44,970 nt of DNA from NCBI GenBank assembly GCA_048213135.1, contig PS015192.1, positions 14,766 to 59,735 of the forward strand, read 5' to 3'. The position numbers were made by a program, and so were the translations under genes. How positions within the stretch are numbered: position 1 is the first letter of the stretch; every line of letters starts with the position of its first letter. Of the stretch, positions 32,959-44,358 are shown piece by piece. The notes under the pieces are model-generated. The model did not search any database, was not told the origin of the DNA, and saw only the letters and a program-made list of their open reading frames with translations. This DNA comes from Reclinomonas americana ATCC 50394 (taxonomy: Eukaryota > Jakobida > Jakobea > Jakobida).

Positions 32959-35900
32959 TTACAAATAGTTCCACACGTACTCGGGCCGCGGTGGTCCACC
33001 ACCGGCCGGAACAGGAGGGTGAGACGAAGGAGGAGGAAGGGAGGCGCCGGTCCCGCTCAGTCCGTTGGTGTCGGCGATATACTTCGGCGATCGACAGCGC
33101 AAGCCGTCGTCGGCGACATGATACCGCGTTTGTCGTGCCGGTGGCGCAACATTCGAGAGACGGTCCATTAGCACTTGTCGCACATGGTGCACGTCTGCAT
33201 CCTTGCTGCCGGCGGCCGCACCAGGCACGTCACGCACCGGTGGCGAGCTCGAGTACGCCACACGCGAAACACCGCCGCCGCCTCGAGGAGCAGGTGCCAT
33301 GTATCGTGATCGCGCAGTAGGATCTGCAGGTGTTGTTGCATTTACCGTCCTTGTCGTTGTTGTCGCCGTCGTTGTCGCCGTCGTCGCTACTGTCGACCTG
33401 GCCACACTGTCCAAGTAGACGTACTGCACGTGCGCCGGTGCCGGTGCACGGCTTCCCGAGTGTCGGCCATGCGCGTTCGCAGCAGCAGGAGCAAACTCCA
33501 CCACCTGACTGCCGCGCCTGCTACTTTTCGTGCTCGCCGTCGTCGTCGTCGTCGTCGCCGTCGCCCGAGCACCTTTCGTGGCCGCTCTCGCCGTCGGAGA
33601 TGACGGCAGTGACCGCGCATCCTCACCACCTGCCAGACTCTGGTACTGCAGTGGTGGGGGCGCCGCAGCGTCCGTTCCCACTCGGCGGTAATGATGATGC
33701 CTCTCTGCCAGCAGACGTGGAGCTATAGCTTGTGGTGGTGGTGGTGGTGGTGGTGGCTGCGGCGGAGGCGATGCCGGGTCGGGTGGCATCCAGAGTGCGG
33801 AGGCCAGTGGTGTCGGTGAGCTCGGACGCGCCGAAACGGGTTCACTCATGCCGGCCGGCGATCGTCGATCGGCGTACTGCAATCATGCAGGCAGACACAG
33901 AATGCTCAATGAATGCACGTGCGAGATAAGTCTCGAGAAACGGCTTGCTCACCTCCGGCGGTGAAAATGGTTGTCGCTGCTCGTGCGTGATGGTGCCGTC
34001 GAGGTCGACTGCACGCGCCTCCTGCAGCACTTGCAGCGCTCGCAGTTTCGCCTCCTTCTCCTCCAATTTGCGTTGCAGCATGAGACGAGTGGACTGTCGC
34101 TTACTTCGACGTTGTTGACGTCTACAGACTGAGGGTGAGTCGTCGAATACATTCGACATGGAGGCAGGCACCATCACGCACGTGTCCTTGCGCTGTGTTA
34201 TTCTGAGGAGCTCCAGCTCGGCTGACGTCAGGCTCTCTGGTACCGCCTGCGAGTGGTGCGGTGAGATGGACGAGAAAAAACGCGGAGCGGCAGAGAGGGA
34301 GAGACACACACATACCCCGACATCCAACGCCGTTGATCCGTTCGACTCTGCGCTGCGATTGCGCATGCGCAGCAGCTCTTGCTCGGTGCTTGTCAACAGG
34401 CCGTCGAGACATGTGTAGGGCACTGAAGACAGCTCCGCATCGTCTTCGGTTTCATGCACCACCGATGCGCGGCGTGCAGGCGACGCGTTTTCCCTTGAGC
34501 GATCTGTGAGGCCAGGTGGTGAGCGAGTGAACCGGATCATTGCGCGCACACTGCAGACTCAACATGTCTGCCACGAGGGCGGCGGTGGAAGTGTGTGGAT
34601 GGATGCAGTCTCTCGCAGCTGCACAGACGCACGAGTGAGAGATGTTATTGGGTAGCTCCAAAAAACGCCATGCACGACGCACCACGCGCGTGAGCCGATC
34701 GAGCTCGTGACTGATGGTTCGACATGTCTGCACGGAGGATCAGCAGTCAGCGATCGCAGAGTCCTGCTACGCGCGCATGCCTTGCTCACGAACCTCACTG
34801 AGAGCGCCGTCGGACGACGAGTGAGTAGCGCTGGTCACTGTTGTTTTTGTGGAGTGCGTAGAGAAGTGATCGTGGTCGCGGTAGAGATCCTCGCGGTAAT
34901 GCATCCGACGCTCCTCGGCCTGGCGAAGCTGCTCTTGCGCTGTTGTTGTACTTGGCAGGTGAGCTGCAATCGCAAGAGACGTGATGAATTCGAGCGACCG
35001 CACCTTGCTGAATGGTCGTGTGGAACTGCTGAATGAGGGCACGTGTTTCCTCGCCATCGGACGAGCACTGTGGAGGTGTAACTGGTGGGCTCCACTGTGG
35101 CCGCGAAGACAAAGCGATCATGTGAGACTATAGCTCACCTCGCTGCACGGACTGCGGCGACTATCAAAGTGATCGCGGTGAGCGGGCGGCGATGGACTCC
35201 GGCTGCGTTTGCAAGGGAACAGAAAGTGAGAAGAATCGCATGCACAGATTAATCGTGACGTGACAGCACCTGCTTGGCGCGTACCGCCGTTGATCGCCGA
35301 TGGCCCATTGCTGCCAGCCACCAAACAATCAGTGAGTGATTGGCGGTGTGACACACAACATCGTGCGGAAAAATCAACGCACCGCACGATCGTATGTCAC
35401 GAACGAGTTGCCGACCATCGCATCCCTTGTGCTCGGACTGCTGCTACTCGACGAGTCAGCGCAACTGTGACAACTCAACACACAGTGCCAATCTTTCTCA
35501 CCGTTGTTGCGGTGTGGGCTGGTCAGCGGTCTGTGAGGAGCGTGAAGCGCGCGGTGGTGGTGATCGCCTCTGTGTGTGGCGCACAACATTGATGTCAGAA
35601 CGCTTGGCGGGCATGGATATGCTTGCGCGAAGTGTCCTCCTCACCGTAGGTGATGTGGCTGCTGTACGAAGGTCGCTACGCATATCCTGCTCATGCAAAT
35701 GCGCACTGTGAAAACGATTGGATGGAAAGCAACTCTGCTCCACCGCACCCTCCTCACCAGGGCAACTGCAGGGCTGCGCACGTCAATCAGCAATGGCGAT
35801 GTGCCAACATCGGTACGCTTGCGTGGCGGCAGGGGCGGTGGAGGCGACGACGGAGGTGACAGAGAGGAGGACGATGAAAGTGGCGACAGCGGCGGAGCCT

Positions 35901-37815
35901 GCAGAGATTGCAAAGTGATGAGGTCGAGGTGTGTCGCGCGCTCTGTGTCTCTGTGTTCCTACCTGATGCTGCGGTCTTGCATCGAGTGCCATGACAGGAT
36001 GCGGTTGCGCAAGAGGCGACCCAGCTGCGCGGACACTGGCAGTTGTCGCTGATCCAGAGGACGCAGTTGACGAATTCCCCGACGAGGAGCCCGACAGCGA
36101 TGATGATGCAGACGACGACGCCAGTGGAACACGCTGAGCAGGTCACGCCAAAATGAGTGCGATGCAGAACACAACAGCAGCCGGAGAAGCACAAACCCTC
36201 GAAGGCGACAGCGTGTGTGGTGTAGAGGGCAGTGCAGGTGGTGACGGAGCTCGCGGCTCACGACGCTGTGTGCACGGATCATACAGCGCAGTAAGTAACC
36301 GACACACGCAGACACTGCATCGCCATCACTCGCACCGTCTGCCCGTCACGCGCAGCTGTCGGTGGCTGTGACGGCATGGTCCCAACTAGTGCGCTGTACA
36401 TGTAGGCCTGTCCACCCGAAAAAGGTGAGGTGAGCAGCAAACAATATCACCTGTGTGATGGCATGCCGTACCTCGTCATGCACGGTGCGAGAGATGGCTG
36501 ACAACGGAATGCGATCTTCACGCGTCTCAGCAGAGGCTACGGTGACGCGTGTTGTCGTCTCAGTCGCTGCAGAGATGATTGTCAACAAGCAATTGGTGAT
36601 CAGAGTGCAGTCACTCAGGACGCAACTTTGCTGCAGCGTTTGATGTGCACTGCGAGAAACGGCAGTTCGGCTGCTTGGTAATACCGGAGACAACGACTGC
36701 AACGAGTCCAGCGACGAGGCCAGTCGTGTTCGCGGCGGCGTGTCCATGGCGGCCAGGCGAGCATACACGGACTGCAAATTGGTCGAGTTGTCGTTGGTCG
36801 ACACATCGTCGCTGTCGGCAAGCGTCGTCATGCGCTAGGCAAGCCAAGCAAGCGAGTTAGTTGCGCGTTTCCGGTGCACATAAACACCTGCAAAAGCAGC
36901 GACTCACCACCGGCGACCACTCGACCGACATGGAACGACTGGTGCTGGTGCGAGGCGACAAACGAGTGAGTGAGCGAACTGGCATCCCCTGGAGAGTGCA
37001 CACGCATACACACCTGTCAGTTGTGCCACTGATACTGCCGCTGCTGCTGTTGATGCTGCTGCTGCTGCCATCGACAAGGGAGTCGGGGAATATCTGTGCG
37101 GGAATCTCCGGCTCTGGCATGTCGTCGGGCAGTACAAACTCGACCTGTCGTCGCCGAGCAACAGACGGCGGCGAAGCTCGTAACGTTGGCGCCTCGTCAA
37201 CCTCCTGTGCAGCATATGGCGCAGATGCATCACGCGATTGCGAGTCCATCGCCTCGTGCGGAGAAGGTGCCGCCGCCAAGATGGAGTCCAGCGACCTGCG
37301 CGGTGCGCGTGTTGGCAGCCACGCAAGCATAGAGGCATCCATCCGCACACATACCTCACACTATCTTCGATGGCTGCTGTGCGTGCTCGCAGTGTCTCCA
37401 ACGTGGCCGCGTGCACACCGTCGACAGCATGTGACGACTCCAGCTCTGCATGTACCCGCACAATCGAGAACGCAGACTGGGGAGTAGGTGTAAGCGTGTG
37501 TCCCAGAGAAGAAGACATGGCGTGCGACGCGGATAGGCCGACATCAGAGCGATTGGAAAATGTCGAGGGCGACAGCTCTGACGTCGGCATTGTGTCGTGC
37601 CTGCTGCTCATGGTTCTGCTGATGCTGCTGTTGCTGCTGCTGTGAGGCGAGTGACTCGCCAAGAAATCCGCCGGTGGCGAGTGTGTGCCGCCGTCAATGT
37701 CCACTGGAAACGGTGAGGCGACGAGGTACTTGCCAATGTCGTCGTCATCGTTGGAGGGGGTGGGTGGTGTCGACGATGGAAAGTCGGCTCCAGAGCGTCG
37801 TCGCCCTGCATCCAT
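32959..37815 (-). CDS. Ser-rich, coiled-coil protein with about 20 exons, function unknown
   Basis: Exons chain from MDAGRRRSGADFPSSTPP (ATG 37815) to VWNYL-stop (32959), roughly 1,000 residues. Order: disordered Ser/Thr/Pro N-terminus; SLDSILAAAPSPHEAM; VEFVLPDDMPEPEIPAQIFP (near 37080-37140); a 31-bp exon SRSMSVEWSP (near 36900-36930); RMTTLADSDDVS ... SVYARLAAMDTP (36700-36840); Ser/Pro tracts; SRSPSPPAHRDHFD (35150-35210); coiled coil AQEQLRQAEERRMHYREDLY (34870-34940); TISHELDRLTRVVRRAWRFL (34680-34730); a repeated motif LTSTEQELLRMR (near 34365-34400) and LTSAELELLRIT (near 34200-34235); coiled coil LMLQRKLEEKEAKLRALQVL (34030-34090); then a Pro/Thr/Ala-rich C-terminus. The motif pair LTSxExELLR hints at a short internal duplication. 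One intron starts GTTGCG (36567-36626). Junctions near 35230-35330 are doubtful. No known family. Confidence 0.68.
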
Positions 37816-37902
37816 TCAAGTGAGTCGCTTTGCCCGCAGCATTGAGCGTGATGCCGCGAGCTACTACGCAACACATGGGAGTGGCCTGCTGGCTGGAGGC
37901 AG

Positions 37903-37975
37903 NNNNNNNNNNNNNNNNNNNNNNNNNNNNNNNNNNNNNNNNNNNNNNNNNNNNNNNNNNNNNNNNNNNNNNNNN
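37903..37975. other. Assembly gap, 73 N
   Basis: Falls just upstream of or inside the first exon of the galactose-binding-like gene and hides its start. Confidence 0.99.
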
Positions 37976-39114
37976 CGGCCGCCAATGGTGTGCGAGTGGT
38001 GTCGGCGAGCAGTCACGTGACGGGCTGCGGGCCAGAGTATGTGCTCGACAAGCGTGAGGCGGTACGCAAGTCGGCAGTGTCTCTCGCGTTGCTGGCGATG
38101 CTCCGTCCCGCGACTCATCGTGTGTGCGTGTGTGTTTGTGTGTGCGTCGACAGATGCTGTGGCTGTCGGAGCACGGCCTTCCGCAACATCTGACTCTGGA
38201 TGTCTCCAGTCTCGAGTTCCTGGATCCACCAATTCGCGCTGTGGGCTGGTTCGTTCCAGCTGGTCTCCTCCTGTGCGTTCTTGGATGATCCTCGATTCAT
38301 CTGTCGTTGTAGGAGCTGCTGGCACGATTTCACGACCAATCCGCGGGTTGTCCATGTGCAAGCCTCGACAGATGGCGAGCGATTCGTGACCATTGCCAGC
38401 ACACTGTGTCCACTGGTCTGCCTCATCGCACGTGCTGCTTCGCTGCTCATTGCTGTTGCTCACGTGCACGCCAACGGCAGAGATCGGGGTCGCATTGGGT
38501 GCCTGTGGAGCTGCCGCCAGGGACGCACGCTGTGCGGCTGCTCATCGCAGAGACATTCGGTTCTGCACAGACCTACCTCAACCAGGTGTTCCTCTCCGAC
38601 GAGTCCCTCGAGTCGTTTGATGCCTCCGATCTGTCAGTGGTCTNNNNNNNNNNNNNNNNNNNNNNNNNNNNNNNNNNNNNNNNNNNNNNNNNNNNNNNNN
38701 NNNNNNNNNNNNNNNNNNNNNNNNNNNNNNNNNNNNNNNNNNNNNNNNNNNNNNNNNNNNNNNNNNNNNNNNNNNNNNNNNNNNNNNNNNNNNNNNNNNN
38801 NNNNNNNNNNNNNNNNNNNNNTCGCCAGGTTGCGGATGGGTCGGCTGCTGCGGTGTGACGACGATGACGACGACAGAGACGAGGAGGACGACGATGGCGA
38901 GGGTGACATTCGCGATCGAGATCCATTCGATGGTGATGACGATGGCGGCTGCGAATGGGACGCGAAGGGTGAGAGGCGTGACGATCACACATACATACAT
39001 ACAGAGAGGGTGAGGAAGGATGAGAGCATGCGCAGCGCGTTGCGTACCGATCGACGACGCGATGACATGGCGCGAAATCGAATCGAGTTGGGACACCTTC
39101 GTTTCTCTTGCTGA
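37976..39114 (+). CDS. Protein with a galactose-binding-like (F5/8-type C / DOC-like) beta-sandwich; both ends uncertain
   Basis: Exons after the gap: NGVRVVSASSHVTGCGPEYV ... DKREA, MLWLSEHGLPQHLTLDVSSL ... IRAVG, WSCWHDFTTNPRVVHVQAST ... ERFVTIASTLCPL, RSGSHWVPVELPPGTHAVRL ... AETFGSAQTYLNQVFLSDES, then a 178-N gap (38644-38821). The order (surface Ser-Ser near the start, Leu-rich strand, GW-x-CWH, VxVxxSxDGxxF, then V-x-L-P ... LRL-x-I ... V-L) is typical of discoidin/DOC-like jelly rolls that bind peptides or glycans; the exact family is not clear. After the gap an open frame gives an Asp/Glu block (CDDDDDDRDEEDDDGEGD) and a charged tail to 39114, or else a short end SAAAV at 38858. The start is hidden in the 73-N gap. 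One intron starts GTTCGT (near 38270). Confidence 0.62.
38644..38821. other. Assembly gap, 178 N
   Basis: Interrupts the galactose-binding-like gene after DASDLSVV; the frame on its far side is therefore not fixed. Confidence 0.99.
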
Positions 39115-39389
39115 TGATCGATGGAAAACGCTCACCCAGTGCGGCACCCTATGATCGGGGATGGTGCTGACGAGTGGGTGAGAGCGCAGCAGCAACAGCG
39201 CCTGCCTAACGACACGTTTTGAGACAGGAGCTTGAGGGGACGCAGCGCGAGGGACAACACTCAGGTTGCTCGACGTTTCGTCGTCAGCAGGAACGAAGAC
39301 TTCCTTTATGGAACCATTCCCACTCCCCTCGGTTACCACTACTCGTGCACGCTTTACATTTGTTGATTTCTCTCTTCTCTCTCATTTCC

Positions 39390-42300
39390 TTAGAAGCTCG
39401 TGCCACTGACGCGCACCACATACACGTTGTTGGCGCTGTCGGCGGTAGCAGACTGCACGCGAACATCGCCTTGCACCGCGGCGAGCCACTGGGCGCCGAC
39501 AGAGTTGCTGACGTGGAAAACAATAAGCGAGATGGGATCGGCGCAGAGGGGCGACACGTTCTGTGGACCGAGGCCGATGATGGCCTTCTGCATGGCGGCG
39601 CGCAGGTCGCTCTCCATCGACAAAATGTCCGCCAGCGTGCGGCGGTTGCCAGAGGCGTCGAATGTGGCGGCGCGGAACACGTCGATCACGCTGTCGCCGG
39701 CAGCCGGATACAGCGCCTTTTGAGCGTCGACGTTGGTGTCGATGCAGGCCACATCGACGCACGAGCCAATCAGGGCCAGGTACATCAACTGCGCCTGCTC
39801 GGCCGGGGTGCGCGCCGTGATGACAATGGTGGCCGATGCGCGACCGGCGACACGCAGTGCGTCCTTCACGACGTCAATAGCAGCTCCGGAATTGGACGAG
39901 AAGACCAGCGGGTTGGCAGCCGGGCCGTAGACGATGGAGACGTCGGAGAGAGCTCGTCGATTGCTCAGGGTGCCGCACGATGCAGCCGTCAGCTCGACCG
40001 TCAAGTTGGGCTGCTGGCGGAGGAGGCTGGCGTCGGTGAACGTAAAGACAGAGGTCGTGGAGACTGGCGCCGAGAACGACGCAATCGAGCTGGCGAGCGG
40101 ATCGCGCAGCGTGCTGTAGAACACCTGGACGGGAATCAGAGAGCCAGCAGGGTACTGGCTGTTGCTGGTCGCCGCCACCGTCAGACTGAAGCCTCCGAGC
40201 GCATTGTTCCAGCTGAAAGCACTCACAGTCGCCGGGCAGTTGACCTCCTCGATAAAGTCAATGTCCACCCACGAATCGTACAGCCCATCGCCGACATTGG
40301 CCACCCCAACGTCGAGTTGCACCACGTCATTGGCCAGCACCGGCAGCTCCAGCGTCTTCCAGCCCGTGTAGCCCGCAATGAATCCACCGACAATCGTCAC
40401 AGAGAACGCCGCCGGACCCAGTCCGTTCATGCTGGTCGCATCGACCACCTCCTGGCCCGACAGCGACGAACGCAAAAGCACACGGTAGTAGTCGTTGAAG
40501 CGGGATCCGAGGAAAGCCGGGTACTCGTGGGTAGTGAAACGGTAACGCACTTGTACCGACTTGGTGCCTGCAGCGACTTGGAACGTGCGCGAGAGCGTCT
40601 GCTCGCCCTCGACCGGGGCCGTGATCAGCTGAATGTCAAAGTCGGTGACGGCGCTCACTACACGCGGCGTGTAGGTGCTCGTGCTGGGCGCCTGTGGCTC
40701 GGGGCGCTCACGGGGCCGCCGGGGCTGGTCGCTGCTGCCACTGCTGGCGCTGCCGGTGTTGCCGCTACCGATCGGTGGATACGTCTCCAAGTGGCCACTC
40801 ACAGTCACCGGCGTTGAAGAGACCCAGCCCGACGAGTCGCCTGTCGACAGATCGTTGTTGGCAACCGTGCTCGGCCTCGCAAAGCCCGACATCAGAATCG
40901 TCACGGAATCCTTCGGCACGCCGCCGTAGAAACCGGTAATGGTCTTGTCCGACACGGCCGTGGCCCGAATGCTGATGGTGGTGGTCGGGATGTTGTCCAC
41001 CGACAACACACCCTCGTTGGTGGTGAAGGGACCAGCAGACACGCCATCCGCATCCAGCAGCTCGACCGTGACAACCACCGGACTCGTAAACAGGGCGTCG
41101 GACTCCAGGTCGGTCACCAGGCGAATCTCCATCGTGCGGTCACCGGCCCACACTGTCACGGTGTGCGTCACTGGGCGATTGAACGAATCCAGCTGGTTGA
41201 AGACGAAGCGGTTCTTGCCGGCCACCAGCGCCGACAAAAACTGAGACTCGGTCTCCGATTGCGACTCGGGGAAGGCAAACGAGTTGATGGCCGACGCATT
41301 CGACACATTGGTGCCGTAGTTGAGGAGTGAGTAGCCGCCAGCGGGGCGAGCAGCGGGGACGGCAAACTTGCCGCCTGACGCCAAAAATCGAAGCGGCGTG
41401 TCCACAGAGTAGAACGTGGGAGCGTCGACATTGGTGGTGATGGTCAGCAGCGCTGGAGGGACATCGGCAGGGTTGACGCGCGTGTCTGCCGCAGCCACAC
41501 AGGAGGCGAGGTCCACGCATTGGTTGTTGACAGAGTAGACCCTGCAGATGAGAGGGTAAGTAAATAAGAGTGAGTGAGTCTTGCATGCAAAGTGCGAGCA
41601 GAGAAGAGCGGACTCACTTCGGGAAGTTCTTGCACTTGTTCGTGTCGGGACGGCAGGAGCAGACGCGGCCACCGATGAGCGCATTGCTGCAAGTGCACTG
41701 GCGTGTGTTCTTGTTGCAAGTACCTGCGGTGGTCGTGCATGGTCAGGCGGCGAAAGGAGAGGGGTGAAAAACACCGCCTCCATAAAAACCATACGGGTAT
41801 CCGCAGTCGGCATTGGTGCGGCACACCTCGCCCTTGGACTCGTCCAGCGGACGAGCGGCCGCCGGCAGCGTGCCGTTCTCAGTGTACGCCACGCACTCGC
41901 TCAGATCCGTGCAGAGGCCGGCCGTGGCATACACATCGGGGAAGAGCGCGCAGTTGAGGTTGGCCACCGCGTTGGGCCGGCACTGGCAGAACTTGCCACC
42001 AATCAACGAGTTGCCGCACTGGCAGTTCCTGTGGTGCGCGAGGGTGAGATGGAGAAGAGAAGAGAAGGACGAGTGATTGAAGCGTACCCATTGACGCATG
42101 CACCCCACGGGCTGTTGCATTGCGCATTCGTGGTGCAAGTTGGTGGGGGTGGAGGTGGCTGCGGAGTGTCGACGGCCGCAATGCAGGTCGGCAGGTCGAC
42201 ACACGATCCACTGGCACTGAGGTAGACGGCGGGGAACGAGCGGCACTTGTTGGTTGAATCTGGGCGGCAGGCGCACGTCGCACCTCCAATAAGCGCATTG

Positions 42301-42578
42301 CCGCACACGCAGGCGCCGTTCACACAGGTCCCTGCGCGAGTGTGAGTGAGCAGAGAGAGAGAGAGAAGAGCAGAGAGAGCTCAGCGTGTGATCAAACCAT
42401 TCGGGGCATTGCACTGCGCATTGCTTGTGCACGGAGCTCCGGACGCCGCTGCGCACACAAGGTAAGCTCACTCTCTCACACACACACGCAAGGAGCGCCA
42501 GCAGCGAGATCACACGCAACAGTGCACGATGCCAATTGCGGAAACCAGCAGCAGGAGGACGACGACAGCGAACTTCAT
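39390..42578 (-). CDS. Secreted protein with three Cys-rich modules and a long beta-rich C-terminal region
   Basis: Signal peptide MKFAVVVLLLLVSAIGIVH (ATG 42578), then three tandem copies of a Cys-rich module of about 65-85 residues: CTSNAQCNAPNGTCVNGACV...GNALIGGATCACRP (42220-42450); CTTNAQCNSPWGACVNGNCQ...GNSLIGGKFCQCRP (41960-42150); CRTNADCGYPYGTCNKNTRQ...SNALIGGRVCSCRP (41640-41830). Each continues C-x-x-FPxVY...C-x-DL-x-x-C. Introns cut each module after the Gly before the second Cys pair. The remaining about 700 residues (39390-41520) look like repeated beta-sandwich modules (VQVRYRFTTHEYPAFLGSRF ... FIAGYTGWKTLELPVLANDV ... DSWVDIDFIEEVNCP) and a C-terminal domain with many Ala/Val. 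No C-terminal membrane anchor, so likely soluble or wall-bound. The first module resembles EGF-like fold spacing, but the LIGG-x-x-C-x-CRP core is distinctive. The first intron starts GTTGCG. Confidence 0.85.
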
Positions 42579-42908
42579 CGTTATTAGTTGCAAGTCGTGG
42601 GTGGTTCGCTCTCGCAGGCGAACAGTTAGGGAGAAATATGAAAGGAGAAGGGAACCGCTGCGGACGCTGGTTGTTCCGCCTGCGTCCGCTCTTTGTTGCG
42701 ATCGGAGAAATGTTGCTGTATCTTTTTATCGGATGCGCAGCAAAAAGCACTGGCTTGAGCCGGCAACTCCCTTGTGTTGTCCTCTACCACTGCAATTCTC
42801 GGTGTCCACCTCTCGTGAATGCAAGAGCGTGAGTGGTTGTCTGTCGGAAATGGTGTTATGTGAAGTTTCTGGCTGTCCCGTGCAGTTTCTCTTGCAAGAC
42901 GACCAAGA
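42579..42908. promoter_or_regulatory. Divergent spacer between the Cys-module gene and the histidine phosphatase gene
   Basis: 330 bp. AT-richer patches (TTGCTGTATCTTTTTATCGG, 42711-42730) could hold a weak TATA-like site, but nothing convincing. Open frames cross it on both strands without a recognisable protein. Confidence 0.45.
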
Positions 42909-44017
42909 ATGAGCGCGGCTGCCAGTGAACCTCCTCCCCGACGCCGTCGCATCCTCCTGCTGCGACACGGCGAGCGTGAAGACGCAGTAAACCCCGAATG
43001 GAAAGCCACAGCCGAGTTCCCAGGTCACTCACTGCCAACTCCGCTCTCTCTCTCTCTCTGCATCACTCACACTCCCCCACTGCGCAGACGACCCACCGCT
43101 GACTCTGCGTGGCGAGGAGGCCAGTGGCGAGGCCGCGCTGGATGTGCTGGACTACTTGGAGAGCACGAGCAGCGAGGTGCTGCGCATTGTCTCCAGTCCA
43201 CTGCTGCGCACGCGACAGACCACCATGCGCGTGGTGCACACGTTGCGACAGCAGCTGGAGGCAGCTGCCACTGGCACTGGAGGCAGGAAGACACACTTGC
43301 AAATACACTGTCATGTGGCGCGTGGAGTGTGCGAGTGGCTGCGCCCACACTGGTACCCGCGGGGCGATCCGTTTGAGCGACTCAACCCGGCCACTCCTGA
43401 GACAGAGGTCTATTCACGTGGATGCATTCTTCGTTGTTCATTGCACCGCTGGCTGATAGGGTGATGGAAAGTACAGTATGGCATCGAGTGGGAGCCTCTG
43501 GAGGATCGGGTTGACTCGTTGGCCAACGTGCATCGCTTTCCCGAGACGCTGGCGGCCGAGTTTTATGCACGGACGGCGTTGACGGTGCGGACTCTGGTGG
43601 AGGCGTATCCTGGTATGCAGTGTGCAGTGTGTGTTGTTGATGCTGCTTCGTGCTTCTTACTTGTGGCAGATGACAACTTGCTGTTTATCACGCACGGAGC
43701 GTGCTTGGATGGCCTGGCGCATGGCTTGGTGTCGAGTTGCGTGCGCGCACACGAGAGGAGGAAGATGATGATTGTACTCATTCCATCCCCGTTGCAGATC
43801 TGGTGCCGGCACACTTGTACTGGGGACCGTTGCGTTGCATGCCTCTCGTCGACCTGTGTTCATGTCGCCCAGTCACTCACCGCCGCATGAACACAGCTAC
43901 AATGCCATTGCGGTCATTGACTTTGACGGGGAGCAGCATACGCTTACGCACCCCGAGGAGCCGTTCGTGCGGACCTTGATGCCGCACGAGAAGGAGAAGC
44001 CGAACCCGTGGAAGTGA
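42909..44017 (+). CDS. Histidine phosphatase superfamily protein (UBASH3 / PGAM-like)
   Basis: Phosphohistidine-intermediate phosphatase. Exon 1 MSAAASEPPPRRRRILLLRH ends EFP with catalytic LLRHGERED at residues 16-24. Exon 2 DDPPLTLRGEEASGEAALDV ... IVSSPLLRTRQT (phosphate-binding Arg) and VARGVCEWLRPHWYP (acid Glu). Exon 3 YGIEWEPLEDRVDSLANVHR ... RTLVEAYP. Exon 4 DDNLLFITHGACLDGLAHGL with the second catalytic His. The end, joined over two GTTGCG introns (43736-43797 and 43829-43872), reads SNLVPAHLYWGPHSPPHEHS ... AIAVIDFDGEQHTL ... NPWK-stop. RHGER and CEWL fit the subfamily of UBASH3 and of the TFIIIC tau55-like phosphatases. The second of those introns is only 44 bp; without it the C-terminal frame also stays open (HASRRPVFMSPSHSPPHEHS). 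All catalytic residues are present. About 280 residues. Confidence 0.87.
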
Positions 44018-44358
44018 CCATGTTGTTTGCGTTTGCTTGTTGATGCACCTTGCAATAGAAGTACATCGCCCCTCTGCACGTCATCGAAGTCTCACACACG
44101 CACTGATACATTTCACGACTCATCATCACTTTTCTTTCGATCTGTCAACAACATTTCTTACAGGCATTGGGTTGCGGGAGATCCAGAGCCACGCACGCGT
44201 CACCGACGCGGCTTCACAGCGCAAGATACTCTCTCGCACTGCGGCTCCCCTTATGATCACCTACTCTGGAACTACGTACAGACACATACACATACACAAA
44301 CACAAACTCTCTCCATCTACCACCACCACCACACTATTTTTTCTCGTCACCCTCGGCA
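44018..44358. other. Convergent intergenic region
   Basis: Between the phosphatase stop and the stop of the Ser/Arg-rich gene. Contains CA-rich stretches (44276-44305) and a CCACCACCACC run. No gene seen; likely 3' UTRs. Confidence 0.6.

Noticed and set aside
39219-40817. A 532-codon open frame on the plus strand
   Set aside because: Antisense shadow of the secreted Cys-module gene; composition is Arg/His/Gln-rich nonsense and the minus frame has introns, signal peptide and repeats.
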